A stretch of DNA of 64,000 nucleotides from Alistipes sp. (GCA_017463615.1 JAFTOU010000018.1:173618-237617), one strand, 5' to 3'. Shown: positions 35,180 through 43,500, numbered from the stretch's first letter. The notes: generated from the sequence alone by a model not told the origin. A program made the numbers and translations.

Positions 35180-37126
35180 TTATTGCCCCTTTTTAGGCGA
35201 TTTTGGGCACTCTGCATCCGACGCCGACCCTCTGTCGGAGAGCGAAACGACATTTGCGCCGTCTATAGTAACCTCCCCACTCTCAAGCATACGGTATATC
35301 ATATCGGTAATGGTCTTTGTCTGCGCCGGCACACGACGGGCAATCTCGCGTAGCGACACACCACCCGATTGCAGAACTTCAAGGATAAGACTATGCAGTG
35401 CCTCCTCATTCTTAGGCTCGCGCTTACGGGCAAGACACACATCGCAGATACCACACTCCGTAGCACTCGTATCGCCAAAATAGCGGGCGAGAGTTACGCT
35501 ACGGCACTGCTTGCTATCCTCTGCGTATGCGACCATAGAGTCAAAGCGGCGCTGCATCTGCTCCCTACGATGGCCATAGCTGCGCGGCGAGATATAGAGC
35601 GAGCTGAGCGGCAGTCGCTCCTCATTCATATATATCATCGGCAGGCTATTGGCTGGCACATAGCGGATAATCTGACTGCGCCACAAATCCTTCAGGGCAA
35701 GGTGCACCTGCTCGCGGGTATAGCCACCTGCAGCGGCGATATACTCCTCGTCAATGGCGCGGAACTCGGTAAACAGACCGTTGTACATACGCAGCAGGGT
35801 GCGCACAACGCCATCCACAAGCTCAGACATCTTGTATTTATAGAGGTCGTCGCGGCCGACCTTGAATATCAGCCTCGCGGGGTTATCGGCAACATCTAAA
35901 TAGGAGAGATACTCGTTGCGCTCCAGCAAATCTATAGCCCCCAGCACCGTTGTCGGGAAGAGGCGCTCGTGGCGGCAAAACTCCTGAATATTAAAGGCGT
36001 ATGAGTGTCCTGCACCATCGCCAAGAGCTATCATTAGGTAGGAGCAAATCTTCTCGTACAGAGCCTTCACCTGCTCAATAGGCGGGAAGGTGCTATCCAA
36101 TCGGCGGCTGAGTATCTGGCGGTCATCGGGCGAGACCATCAGCACCGCATAGCTTCGCTCGCCATCGCGACCCGCACGACCCGCCTCCTGATAGTAGCTC
36201 TCCATAGAGTCGCACATCGTATAGTGTACCACAAAGCGGACATTGGACTTATCAATACCCATACCGAAGGCGTTTGTTGCCACCATAACGCGCACCTTAC
36301 CACTCACCCACTCCTCCTGGCGGATAGAGCGCTCCTCGTTAGGCAGACCTCCGTGGTAGAAGGAGGCGCTAACACCCTGCTGCTTAAGAAATTCGCATAG
36401 CCGCTCTGCCGTCTCGCGCTTGCGGACATAGACTATTCCCGCGCCCTGTACGCTGCCGACAATACGCATCAACTGCTCGTCCTTATCCTCCACATGGCGC
36501 ACCACATAGCTCAGATTTGGGCGGGTAAAGGAGGTGCGAATAGTGCGGTGCTCGTCAAAGTCCAGATTCTCCATAATATCCCGCGCCACCTCGTCCGTAG
36601 CCGAAGCGGTAAGAGCCAACACCGGCACATCGGGATGCAGCTCGCGCAGAGACTTTATATGCAGGTATGCAGGGCGGAAGTCGTAGCCCCACTGCGAGAT
36701 ACAATGAGCCTCGTCCACGGCTATAAGCGAGATATTCATACGCCGTGCCCTGAGGCGAAAAATGTCAGAATTAAGGCGCTCAGGGGCGACATATAGGAAC
36801 TTGACATCGCCATAGACGCAGTTATCCAGCGCAATATCTATCTTACGCTTTGAGAGTCCCGAGTGTATAGCTACCGCCGAGATACCGCGCTGTCGCAGGC
36901 GGTCCACCTGGTCCTTCATCAGCGCAATGAGCGGAGTGATTACAATACAGAGTCCATCCGACGCCAGCGTAGGCAGCTGGTAAGTGATTGATTTACCGCC
37001 ACCTGTAGGCATCAGAGCAAGGGTGTCGTATCCCGAAAGCACCGACGAGATAATCTCGTACTGACCCTCGCGAAAGCTATCGTAGCCCCAGTATTGTCCC
37101 AATATTTCAAGCAATCGCTCCTTCAT
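35180..37126 (-). CDS. recQ: ATP-dependent DNA helicase RecQ
   Basis: 648 residues. Walker A TGGGKS is at 41-46, motif II is VDEAHCISQWGYDFR near 140, and motif VI is QEAGRAGRDGE. The zinc-binding domain cysteines are in CRSVTLARYF and ECGICDVC. The C-terminal end is a winged-helix-like segment (LREIARRVPAQTKTITDMIY) with no clear HRDC domain, so it is a somewhat short RecQ. It unwinds DNA during recombinational repair. Confidence 0.93.
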   Translation of the reverse strand: MKERLLEILGQYWGYDSFREGQYEIISSVLSGYDTLALMPTGGGKSITYQLPTLASDGLCIVITPLIALMKDQVDRLRQRGISAVAIHSGLSKRKIDIALDNCVYGDVKFLYVAPERLNSDIFRLRARRMNISLIAVDEAHCISQWGYDFRPAYLHIKSLRELHPDVPVLALTASATDEVARDIMENLDFDEHRTIRTSFTRPNLSYVVRHVEDKDEQLMRIVGSVQGAGIVYVRKRETAERLCEFLKQQGVSASFYHGGLPNEERSIRQEEWVSGKVRVMVATNAFGMGIDKSNVRFVVHYTMCDSMESYYQEAGRAGRDGERSYAVLMVSPDDRQILSRRLDSTFPPIEQVKALYEKICSYLMIALGDGAGHSYAFNIQEFCRHERLFPTTVLGAIDLLERNEYLSYLDVADNPARLIFKVGRDDLYKYKMSELVDGVVRTLLRMYNGLFTEFRAIDEEYIAAAGGYTREQVHLALKDLWRSQIIRYVPANSLPMIYMNEERLPLSSLYISPRSYGHRREQMQRRFDSMVAYAEDSKQCRSVTLARYFGDTSATECGICDVCLARKREPKNEEALHSLILEVLQSGGVSLREIARRVPAQTKTITDMIYRMLESGEVTIDGANVVSLSDRGSASDAECPKSPKKGQ

Positions 37127-37181
37127 CGGTCGCTAAATTACACTTTTTTTCGCAGACTGACGATTTTTTCAACTAAAATTG

Positions 37182-37189
37182 TATCTTTG
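37182..37189 (+). promoter_or_regulatory. -7 element of the acetyltransferase gene
   Basis: TATCTTTG, 21 bp upstream of the ATG at 37211. Confidence 0.65.
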
Positions 37190-37210
37190 TAGGTTGAAAA
37201 AGCACAAAAT

Positions 37211-37765
37211 ATGAAAACCGAATTTGAGAAGATGATGGCTGGCGAGCTCTACAACTTCCACGACGAGGAGGTTAATGCCGCCTTTGCGCGTAGCAAGGAG
37301 ATTCTTGTCCGCCTGAACAATATGACCCGCCGCGACCCCGAGTTTCCAAAGGTGTTGCGCGAGCTTATTCCCGATATGCCGGAGAGCTCCACTATCTCCG
37401 TGCCATTCTACTGCGATGTGGGCTTCCGCATCAAGGTGGGCGAACATAGCTTTATAAATAAGAACTGCACCTTCCTTGATTCGGGCGGCATTACCATAGG
37501 CAACTACACCAAGATTGGTCCCAACTGCGGCTTCTACACCCCACAGCACCCGACCAACTACTTGGAGCGCCGCAACCCCATTGAGACTGGTATGCCGATA
37601 ACTATTGGCGACGACTGCTGGATAGGCGGCAGCGTGACCATCTGCCCAGGCGTAACCATCGGCAACCGCTGCATCATCGCCGCAGGCAGCGTGGTTACAA
37701 AGAATGTTCCGGACGACTGTTTAGCCGCTGGCAACCCTGCTGTTGTGAAGAAGAAGTTATTGTAA
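37211..37765 (+). CDS. Sugar O-acetyltransferase (maltose/galactoside type)
   Basis: 184 residues. An N-terminal helical cap starting with EFEKMMAGELYN is followed by a left-handed beta-helix of hexapeptide repeats (TIGNYTKIG, TIGDDCWIGG, TICPGVTIGNRCIIAAGSVV). This is the LacA/Maa family, which uses acetyl-CoA to acetylate sugar hydroxyls in the cytoplasm. The exact sugar is unknown. A family C repeat begins 4 bp after the stop codon. Confidence 0.9.
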   Translation: MKTEFEKMMAGELYNFHDEEVNAAFARSKEILVRLNNMTRRDPEFPKVLRELIPDMPESSTISVPFYCDVGFRIKVGEHSFINKNCTFLDSGGITIGNYTKIGPNCGFYTPQHPTNYLERRNPIETGMPITIGDDCWIGGSVTICPGVTIGNRCIIAAGSVVTKNVPDDCLAAGNPAVVKKKLL

Positions 37766-37769
37766 ACCA

Positions 37770-37962
37770 AGGTAGGTTCTATAAATTAGGGCGAGTTGAT
37801 TTTTGAGTATATTTTGTGCAGATTTCTCAGCTCTTTTGAAGGCGCAATAGCCTATTGTAACTGAGAAAAGATGAGAAATATGCCAAAATAGACCAAAAAG
37901 CGACCGCAATAGAATCTACTCAAAAGCGAAAAATAATATTTACTAATTTATAGAACATACCT
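37770..37962 (+). repeat. Family C inverted-end repeat, copy 1
   Basis: 193 bp with 20-bp terminal inverted repeats that differ at one position (AGGTAGGTTCTATAAATTAG and the complement of the right end). Inside are a hairpin ATTTCTC/GAGAAAT, an invariant GGCGCAATAGCCTATT block and GCGACCGCAATAGAATC. It ends 5 bp before the ruvA ATG, so it forms the ruvA leader. No target-site duplication is evident. Confidence 0.85.
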
Positions 37963-37967
37963 CTGTT

Positions 37968-38558
37968 ATGTACGAGTATATTACTGGAAAAGTTGATGAG
38001 GTTGCACCTGCCTACGCGGTTATTGAGGCGGGTGGCATCGGCTATTTTATCAACATATCGTTGCAGACCTACTCCGAGATTGAGCACAGCGAGAGCGCGA
38101 AGCTCTACCTCCACTATGTTGTGCGCGAGGATGCGCAGATTCTCTACGGCTTTGCTACCAAGGCGGAGCGCGAGCTGTTCCGACTCCTCATTGGCGTCTC
38201 GGGCGTGGGTGGAAATACGGCGCGTATGATTCAGTCTACCTACTCCCCTGCCGAGCTGCGAAATATCATCGGCACGGGCAATGCCGTACTGCTGAAAAAT
38301 GTCAAGGGCCTGGGTCTTAAGACGGCACAGAAGATTATCGTTGAACTGAGTGGCAAGATGGTTGAACTCAAGGGCGACGACAAGGTCGCTGGTGCAGCCA
38401 TAAGTGTTGATAATGAGGCATTTGACGAGGCACTCTCGGCACTCGTTATGCTCGGCTTCCAAAAGACCGCCTCGGAGAAGGTGCTCAAAAAGATGTTCAA
38501 AGAGAACCCCGACCTGCGCGTGGAAGAGGCTATCCGCCTGGCACTCAAGCAGCTGTAG
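37968..38558 (+). CDS. ruvA: Holliday junction branch migration protein RuvA
   Basis: 196 residues, full length. The N-terminal OB fold (MYEYITGKVDEV, GYFINIS), two helix-hairpin-helix motifs (GVSGVGGNTARM, KGLGLKTAQKII) and C-terminal domain III (SALVMLGFQKTASEKVLKK) are all present. RuvA tetramers bind Holliday junctions and load RuvB. The last 50 bp are repeated at 40317-40366 with two synonymous changes, showing that the 3' end served as an attachment site and that the gene was restored. Confidence 0.95.
   Translation: MYEYITGKVDEVAPAYAVIEAGGIGYFINISLQTYSEIEHSESAKLYLHYVVREDAQILYGFATKAERELFRLLIGVSGVGGNTARMIQSTYSPAELRNIIGTGNAVLLKNVKGLGLKTAQKIIVELSGKMVELKGDDKVAGAAISVDNEAFDEALSALVMLGFQKTASEKVLKKMFKENPDLRVEEAIRLALKQL
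38509..38558 (+). repeat. Direct repeat at ruvA 3' end (attL-like)
   Basis: The 50 bp from CCGACCTGCGCG to the ruvA stop codon recur at 40317-40366. The two differences, GAA/GAG and GCT/GCC, are silent. This is the pattern left by site-specific integration into a gene's 3' end. Confidence 0.85.
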
Positions 38559-39355
38559 GGGCGGCTCGCCATTTGCATCAACAATTTTTGATGAATTTTC
38601 GTATGCGGATTTTGCATTGTTCAAAAAAGTTTCTAACTTTGTATCAACAATTCCGCTTTCAGTCACTCTCGCCCCGAGTAAATCGGATCCCGACAAACTG
38701 TTTGCGGGATTTGTTTTATACAAGGATACATCAGTTGCAAAATACGAATGGACTCCGTTCTGATTCTTCTGAATATTAACAGTAAAGCGAACATAATATT
38801 GGGTTCCATCTACTTGAACCTTCCCTATATAATTTCTAACCTCATCATAATTTGGATGAGATTTGTGTACAGTGCCATCAGGTCTTACATCCCCTCCTCT
38901 GTTATCTTTTTCTGAATATGCTAATATTGATTCTTGAAATATCTCAGGTAGAGTAGCAATAATCTTCTCTGATATACCTCCTATTTTTACAATTTTTCCA
39001 AAAGCAGAATTAAAGAACCTGACTACTGTGCCATCTATTTTGTTTTTAGCTGTAGGTAGCGATTTGAACACTTCTTCAGAACTCCTGTCTGTTGGCATTG
39101 ACTTCGCCTTTATAGGTGTCAATTTACTAATATAATCATATACAGCAGCCTTCTCCCAATCGCCAAACCACTCCTTAAATCGGCGAGTACGAACAGTTAC
39201 CCACTGCTCCGGAGTAAGGTTTGTAGGCTGGCCATTCGGAGCCTTGAGCCAAGTACCATCTGCCTTCGCGCGAGCCTCAATCTCTTTGCGCTCGGCACGG
39301 ATGGCCTCCAACTCTGAAACATCAATAGCGGGAAGTTGGCAACAACGAGTATTTA
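38559..39355 (-). pseudogene. Truncated large polyvalent phage/ICE protein, C-terminal side fragment
   Basis: On the minus strand the frame reads LPAIDVSELEAIRAERKEIE, then TPEQWVTVRTRRFKEWFGDW, and later RPDGTVHKSHPNYDEVRNYI and KIVDANGEP. These are typical of very large multi-domain proteins of Bacteroidetes prophages and conjugative elements. The coding sense stops abruptly at KIVDANGEPP, where homologues I recall continue into further domains. Beyond that the frame only reads the ruvA antisense strand. A stop codon at the upstream end separates it from the next fragment. It is non-functional debris. Confidence 0.75.
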
Positions 39356-39376
39356 TGACTCAGTTGTTCATAGTTT

Positions 39377-40316
39377 CTACTGGTATTTTTTGCTATTTGT
39401 TTGGATAATATCCAATAATCGCTTATCTTTGATGTCGGATATGGGCGAATTGGTAGTAGATTTCGTATCGGGCGTTGTGCCAAAACCACTCGCAACAGAT
39501 GATTGCTCATTGTTCGTAATGTCAATCAGTTTTTTGTTCTGCGGTAGTGAAAATTTGATTATAGCAGTCCAGCTTTCCTCTGATGTTTGGTCGTTAGGAA
39601 TATTTGTTGTATCTTTGCTCTCAGAGACTTGTGTAGGAATACTCATGCTGGAGAGTGGTTGTGTGCCGCGTTGTTCACCACTTTGCGATGTTCCGGCAAT
39701 TTCGGCAGATTGTCTATCCGTAGTATGGCGGTTATATACAATCTCATTATTTTTACCGTAGGATTTCTTAAAAATTCCTGCGGTATTTATATTCCAGTAG
39801 CTTCCATCTCCTGACAATTCCACCATAAGTGTATTATTATACCTATCGGTAAGTTGTAACAAATATGTCTTATTGCCAAAGCGATCCTTGCCCTTGCGAA
39901 TAGTATTAAAGTTTTTTGCAACATCTTCAATGAACGACAAAACAGAAGGATAACCTGCTTTGCGAATTTGCTCTCCATGTCTTGCTTCTATATAGACAAG
40001 GCCATATCCATCATTGGTTTCTTTGTTGGTTATTAGTCCTTCGCTTAATAATATTGGAGCAGATGTTAAACCTGTGTCCTCTCCTATGTATCCAAATGCT
40101 ATATCTCCATTAGAGGACAGTACAAACTGTCTTCCATTTTCATCTATCTCGTTTGATAACTTGTACGGTGTATTTATTGAAACTAAAACTTTAGTTTCCT
40201 CAATAGCTGGCACATCCTTCCCCTCCAATCTGTCAATAGTCTGCTGAACCTTCTTGTTAAAGGCGGTTAGGGCAATAGCATTCTGAGCAATCTGCTTGTC
40301 TACATCTGCTAACTTA
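39377..40316 (-). pseudogene. Truncated large polyvalent phage/ICE protein, N-terminal side fragment
   Basis: The open stretch begins at the right-hand 50-bp repeat with KLADVDKQIAQNAIALTAF and runs to a stop at 39377. ARHGEQIRKAGY, FGNKTYLLQLTDRYNNTLMV and GDGSYWNINTAGIFKKSY resemble the barnase/EndoU/ColicinE5/RelE-like (PBECR) nuclease domains embedded in phage polyvalent proteins. The 5' end is missing, cut at the repeat. The region is AT-rich compared with ruvA. It is probably from the same ancestral gene as the adjacent fragment. Confidence 0.7.
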
Positions 40317-40366
40317 CCGACCTGCGCGTGGAGGAGGCCATCCGCCTGGCACTCAAGCAGCTGTAG
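40317..40366 (+). repeat. Direct repeat of ruvA 3' end (attR-like)
   Basis: 50 bp, 48 identical to 38509-38558, ending in the same TAG. A family B repeat starts at the next base. Confidence 0.85.
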
Positions 40367-40440
40367 CTATTAGCTATTAGCTGTTAGCTATTGGCTGTTG
40401 GCTTTTCAGCGGTGTCGGCAAAGCCGACAAGTGTTCAGCG
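40367..40440 (+). repeat. Family B modular repeat, copy 4
   Basis: Heptamers CTATTAG, CTGTTAG, CTATTGG and CTGTTGG follow the duplicated ruvA stop codon, then TTTTCAGCGGTGTCGGC and the matching GCCGAC stem. Before the insertion at ruvA this copy must have followed the ruvA stop codon directly. The stretch to 40501 holds nothing else recognisable. Confidence 0.7.
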
Positions 40441-40501
40441 CTATTTAATGCCATTAAATGTAATTATTTGTCATTTGTCGCACAACACCCTTCATTGCAC
40501 C

Positions 40502-40631
40502 ATTTTAGCGTCAAAAGGTAGTAGTTGTAACGCTCGGCAAAAAAATTCAGCAATGGATAGTACTAAATGCGTACAGCCATTGCTGGAATTTTTTATTAGC
40601 GGCAGCAAATGCTGCCTTATCACGCTAAAAT
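40502..40631 (+). repeat. Family A structured repeat, copy 3
   Basis: 130 bp. Arms ATTTTAGCGT/ACGCTAAAAT. The AACGCTCGGC block, apical stem AAAAAAATTCAGC with its partner, and a tip of GTAC-TAAATGC-GTAC (one extra base) are visible. The inner stem is weaker than in other copies. The right arm runs into the -33 box of the FKBP gene promoter rather than into a stop codon. Confidence 0.8.
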
Positions 40632-40632
40632 A

Positions 40633-40664
40633 TTTGGAAAGCAAAGTAATATTTAGTATCTTTG
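40633..40664 (+). promoter_or_regulatory. Promoter of the FKBP lipoprotein genes
   Basis: TTTG (40633-40636), 20 bp, TATCTTTG (40657-40664). The ATG codons at 40673 and 40679 are so close that the mRNA is leaderless or nearly so. The -33 box touches the arm of the family A repeat. Confidence 0.85.
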
Positions 40665-40678
40665 CGCGTTATATGGCT

Positions 40679-41290
40679 ATGAAAGGATTGAGATATACGG
40701 CGATAGGTATTGCAACGGCGGCGATGATGCTGGTGGGTTGCAACAAGGATGAGGATATGCTCACAAAGCAGAAGGATAGCATTGTGAAGTATCTGACATC
40801 TACGCGTCGTATGGTTAGCGAGCAGGATGTGGCATCGTCGTTGGACGAGAATCCGCCATTCTACACCGGCTTTAACAACTCCTCCTATCGTCATATTACA
40901 AACTACTACGAGGCGGGTCGTGAGGAGTGGACCGAGGTGGAGGCAAACAGCATTATTGATGTGGAGTTTGACGCCTACATCTTCTCGGGCTCAGAGCCTA
41001 CGATAAAGAACCTCTACTGGTCCAACCTGCAGTCCTCAATATCCAAGTTGGAGGCGAGCAACAACCACACCTACGACAAGCTGATATGGGAGACCAAGCC
41101 GCTGACTATTCGCCTGGGTCGTGGCGAGGTGTTGGAGGGTCTGGAGGCTGCCCTTGTGGGGTGTCGCGACCAGGACTCGGTGCAGATTTATATGACATCA
41201 AATGCCGCATACGGCAAGCATCTTATAGGCTCGGTGCCGAAGAACAGCCCTGTGGCGTGGTATATTAAGATTTTAAGTGTAACGAAATAG
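40679..41290 (+). CDS. FKBP-type peptidyl-prolyl isomerase lipoprotein
   Basis: 203 residues from MKGLRYTAIG; an ATG two codons earlier is possible. The lipobox is MLVGC. The C-terminal half has the FKBP pattern: TIRLGRGEVLEGLEAALVGC, then DSVQIYMTSNAAYGKH and SPVAWYIKILSV. Many active-site aromatics are changed, so isomerase activity is uncertain. It resembles the GldI-like exported FKBPs of Bacteroidetes. A second, larger FKBP-like lipoprotein follows after one base, and the two probably work together in the periplasm or outer membrane. Confidence 0.8.
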   Translation: MKGLRYTAIGIATAAMMLVGCNKDEDMLTKQKDSIVKYLTSTRRMVSEQDVASSLDENPPFYTGFNNSSYRHITNYYEAGREEWTEVEANSIIDVEFDAYIFSGSEPTIKNLYWSNLQSSISKLEASNNHTYDKLIWETKPLTIRLGRGEVLEGLEAALVGCRDQDSVQIYMTSNAAYGKHLIGSVPKNSPVAWYIKILSVTK

Positions 41291-41291
41291 T

Positions 41292-42878
41292 ATGAAAAAT
41301 ATGAAGTTTATAATCACACTTCTGCTCTCGCTCTTTGCGCTCAGCTCTTGCGTCAAGGAGAAGGAGTATTCGGGCGATGAGTTGGAGGCTCGTGCGTTGC
41401 GTGCCTGGATAAAGAAGAATCGCCCAGAGCTTATTCAGAACTACCAGCAGACGGGTGGCTACTATGTAGATGTGCTTGCGTGGGGCGATACAGAGGCTAC
41501 GGCGGAGAGTACAACTACCGAGTCTAACGACCTGGGCAACCTGCCGATTATGGAGCAGGATACCTGCTGGGTATTCTACAACTTTACGGGCTACGACCTT
41601 GACGGCAATGTATGCTCTACTCGCAAAGAGATGGTTGCCCGTATGCAGGCGACATTCTCAGATCGCACACACTATGTTCCATACGGCAACTACTGCGGCA
41701 AGGAGGAGTTCTACGCCATCGTAGAGGGCAGCTACTTGGCTTCGCGCAACAAGATTACCCTTGGCGAGGAGTATGTGGCAAGCAAGAACGACATCTGCAA
41801 AGGCACCGAGCTGATGCTCCGCAAGGGCAGCAAGGTACGCCTCTACTTGGCATCAACTATCGGCTACGGCTCCGACGGTTCATCTTCAGAGGGTGGCTAC
41901 GAGGGTCAGTACACCCTGGCAGCCAATGTTCCGATGATACTTGATATGGAGGTTATCCGCGTAGTGAAAAACCCTTCGGACAACGAGCTGGAGATGGTAA
42001 ACCAGGTTGTCAAGATAAGCAACGACAGCAGCGAGTTCACCGCGTGGTATCAGGTAGAGAATACCGAGGATAGCGACTCTGACAGCGACAGCGACGGCGA
42101 CAATGACACAGAGAACAGCTCCGATACCGAAGATACCGAGGGCGAAGGCTCTGAGAAGAAGTACTACGAGGGCCTCTACTACAGCTCCTCTTTCACCCCA
42201 ACAGAGGAGTTTGCGCACCTTGTGCACGCACGCCCAGATATGGCAGGCACGGGCAATGCCTACGAGGATACTCAGCGCTTCGTGAATATGGCAGAGTTTG
42301 ACAAGAAGCTCTGGAAGATTCTGGACGAGAAGTTCGCCGAGGATATTGCCGAGACAACAGAGGAGGATGCCAAGGAGATTGGCGAGGATAATACAGCGAT
42401 GATTTGGTATGTAGGTCGCTTCCTTGACGGCTTTATCTTTGACACCAACATTGACGAGGTCAAGGAGCTCGCCTTTGGCGAGACAGACGGCGGTGGCAGC
42501 TCTATCTCCTACTCCGTATCATCCAGCAAGGACGAGTACATCAGCGCGTGGGCACACTGTATTCCTAAGCTCCGCTATGGTCGCTGGGGTGCAATTATTA
42601 CCACCTCGGGCTATGCCTACGGCTCTACTGGCGTATCAGCATCTACAAGCACATCGTCAAGCAGCTCGGCAGCATATAACGCCCTGGCAAACCTCTACAA
42701 CTACTACAGCATGATGGGCTCGTCGTACTACAACGCATATAGCTACTATAACTACTACAACTACTATGGCGGCTATAACAACTACTACGACTACGAGGAT
42801 ACGACCTCTACCATTGAGACCGAGATTGCACCGTACACTCCGTTGATTTTCTATATCTTCATAGAACCAACCGAATAG
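41292..42878 (+). CDS. Large FKBP-like lipoprotein with Asp/Ser and Tyr-rich segments
   Basis: 528 residues; an in-frame ATG at 41301 is possible. The lipobox is LSSC. An FKBP-like region (TELMLRKGSKVRLYLAS, TIGYGSDGSS) is followed by an acidic Asp/Ser/Glu tract near residues 258-285. Close to the C terminus lies a low-complexity stretch (about residues 462-503) in which 17 of 42 residues are tyrosine. It is encoded one base after the smaller FKBP gene. A family A repeat starts at the base after the stop codon. The function is unknown. Confidence 0.75.
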   Translation: MKNMKFIITLLLSLFALSSCVKEKEYSGDELEARALRAWIKKNRPELIQNYQQTGGYYVDVLAWGDTEATAESTTTESNDLGNLPIMEQDTCWVFYNFTGYDLDGNVCSTRKEMVARMQATFSDRTHYVPYGNYCGKEEFYAIVEGSYLASRNKITLGEEYVASKNDICKGTELMLRKGSKVRLYLASTIGYGSDGSSSEGGYEGQYTLAANVPMILDMEVIRVVKNPSDNELEMVNQVVKISNDSSEFTAWYQVENTEDSDSDSDSDGDNDTENSSDTEDTEGEGSEKKYYEGLYYSSSFTPTEEFAHLVHARPDMAGTGNAYEDTQRFVNMAEFDKKLWKILDEKFAEDIAETTEEDAKEIGEDNTAMIWYVGRFLDGFIFDTNIDEVKELAFGETDGGGSSISYSVSSSKDEYISAWAHCIPKLRYGRWGAIITTSGYAYGSTGVSASTSTSSSSSAAYNALANLYNYYSMMGSSYYNAYSYYNYYNYYGGYNNYYDYEDTTSTIETEIAPYTPLIFYIFIEPTE

Positions 42879-43006
42879 TTTTCGCGTGATAAGGCGGATA
42901 TCTACTTCCGCTAACAAAAAGTACCCGCAATGGGCAGTACGCTTTAGTACAGCCCATCGCGGGTATTTTTGCCGAGCGTTGTACCTACCGCCTTCTGACG
43001 CGAAAA
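42879..43006 (-). repeat. Family A structured repeat, copy 4
   Basis: 128 bp in the opposite orientation to copies 1-3, which keeps the same relation to the gene: the element begins at the base after the TAG of the FKBP-like lipoprotein. Arms TTTTCGCGT/ACGCGAAAA; inner stem AAGGCGG/CCGCCTT; tip GTAC-TAAAGC-GTAC within GGGC/GCCC. Confidence 0.88.
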
Positions 43007-43027
43007 CGGGCGGAGTGCATATCACAC

Positions 43028-43132
43028 ACTCTGACGATAAAACGGTGCGTAGAGTAGCCAACGACACTCCCCGCACCCCTAAACACTATCGCCTATAGCG
43101 ATACCTCTAAAAAGCTAAAAGCTAACAGCCAA
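43028..43132 (-). repeat. Family B modular repeat, copy 5
   Basis: On the minus strand it starts 0-3 bp after the stop codon at 43133. It has GTTGGCTGTTAGC heptamers, a TTTTTAGAGG joint, the GGTATCGC/GCGATAGTG hairpin with GTTTAGGGGTGC, and a shortened distal part. Confidence 0.75.
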
Positions 43133-43333
43133 CTACTTACCCTTCTGCTTGCTGTACTCCTCCATCAGGCTGCGGCCGAGGTTTACGGCACCAGTCTCAA
43201 CGGCCTTATATGCGCTAACAGCAGCATTCTCAATAGACTTATAGTTCTCTACAGTGCGCTGCTCTACGGCATTGTAAGCACCAACAACTGCATTCTCTAC
43301 TGCTACATAACCCTTAACAATCTTCTTTTTCAT
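43133..43333 (-). CDS. Small protein of four 11-residue amphipathic repeats
   Basis: 66 residues from the ATG at 43333; the upstream frame is excluded because it lies in the promoter. Tyr falls at 9, 20, 31 and 42 and Glu at 13, 24, 35 and 46, giving four exact 11-residue units of the type AYxAVExxxVx. This is the periodicity of apolipoprotein, synuclein and LEA-like amphipathic helices that lie on membranes or lipid droplets. There is no signal peptide. The ends are Lys-rich. The family is not recognised. It is divergent from the AraC gene. Confidence 0.75.
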   Translation of the reverse strand: MKKKIVKGYVAVENAVVGAYNAVEQRTVENYKSIENAAVSAYKAVETGAVNLGRSLMEEYSKQKGK

Positions 43334-43378
43334 AACTCTGTTTTTTATTGTTTTACCTAATTTCCTATTTTGACACTG

Positions 43379-43386
43379 CAAAGGTA
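43379..43386 (-). promoter_or_regulatory. -7 element of the 11-mer repeat protein gene
   Basis: TACCTTTG on the minus strand, 45 bp upstream of the ATG at 43333. No clear -33 box is seen, so activation is plausible. Confidence 0.65.
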
Positions 43387-43429
43387 GAGGTTATTGCAGC
43401 GCGAAAAAAGAGCCATAAGGCGTATTGAT

Positions 43430-43444
43430 TGGAACAAAAGGCGT
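43430..43444 (+). promoter_or_regulatory. Putative operator, direct repeat half 1
   Basis: TGGAACAAAAGGCGT, repeated exactly at 43482-43496, 52 bp away. That is about five helical turns, so a dimer could bind both on one DNA face. Confidence 0.5.
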
Positions 43445-43449
43445 ATAGA

Positions 43450-43481
43450 CTTGTTAAGTTGTGGCAGATTTATTACTTTTG
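43450..43481 (+). promoter_or_regulatory. Promoter of the AraC-family gene
   Basis: CTTG (43450-43453), 20 bp, TACTTTTG (43474-43481). It lies between the two TGGAACAAAAGGCGT repeats. Confidence 0.65.
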
Positions 43482-43496
43482 TGGAACAAAAGGCGT
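43482..43496 (+). promoter_or_regulatory. Putative operator, direct repeat half 2
   Basis: Second exact copy of TGGAACAAAAGGCGT, directly after the -7 box and five bases before the ATG at 43501. A protein bound here would block transcription or initiation. Confidence 0.5.
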
Positions 43497-43500
43497 TTTT

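Larger units (their letters stand above)
38559..40316. mobile_element. Decayed integrated element at ruvA (about 1.76 kb)
   Basis: It is bounded by 50-bp direct repeats of the ruvA 3' end. It contains only two broken pieces of a polyvalent phage/ICE gene, and no integrase, relaxase or phage structural gene remains. The original ruvA 3' flank was probably the family B repeat that now follows the right-hand repeat. Confidence 0.75.

Noticed and set aside
37968-38558. Inactivation of ruvA by the inserted element
   Set aside because: The full 196-residue frame with domain III is intact; the 50-bp repeat restores the end with only silent changes.
37920-38558. A long minus-strand frame running from the element fragment through ruvA
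   Set aside because: Past the repeat boundary it merely reads the antisense strand of ruvA; the phage-like coding sense stops at KIVDANGEPP.
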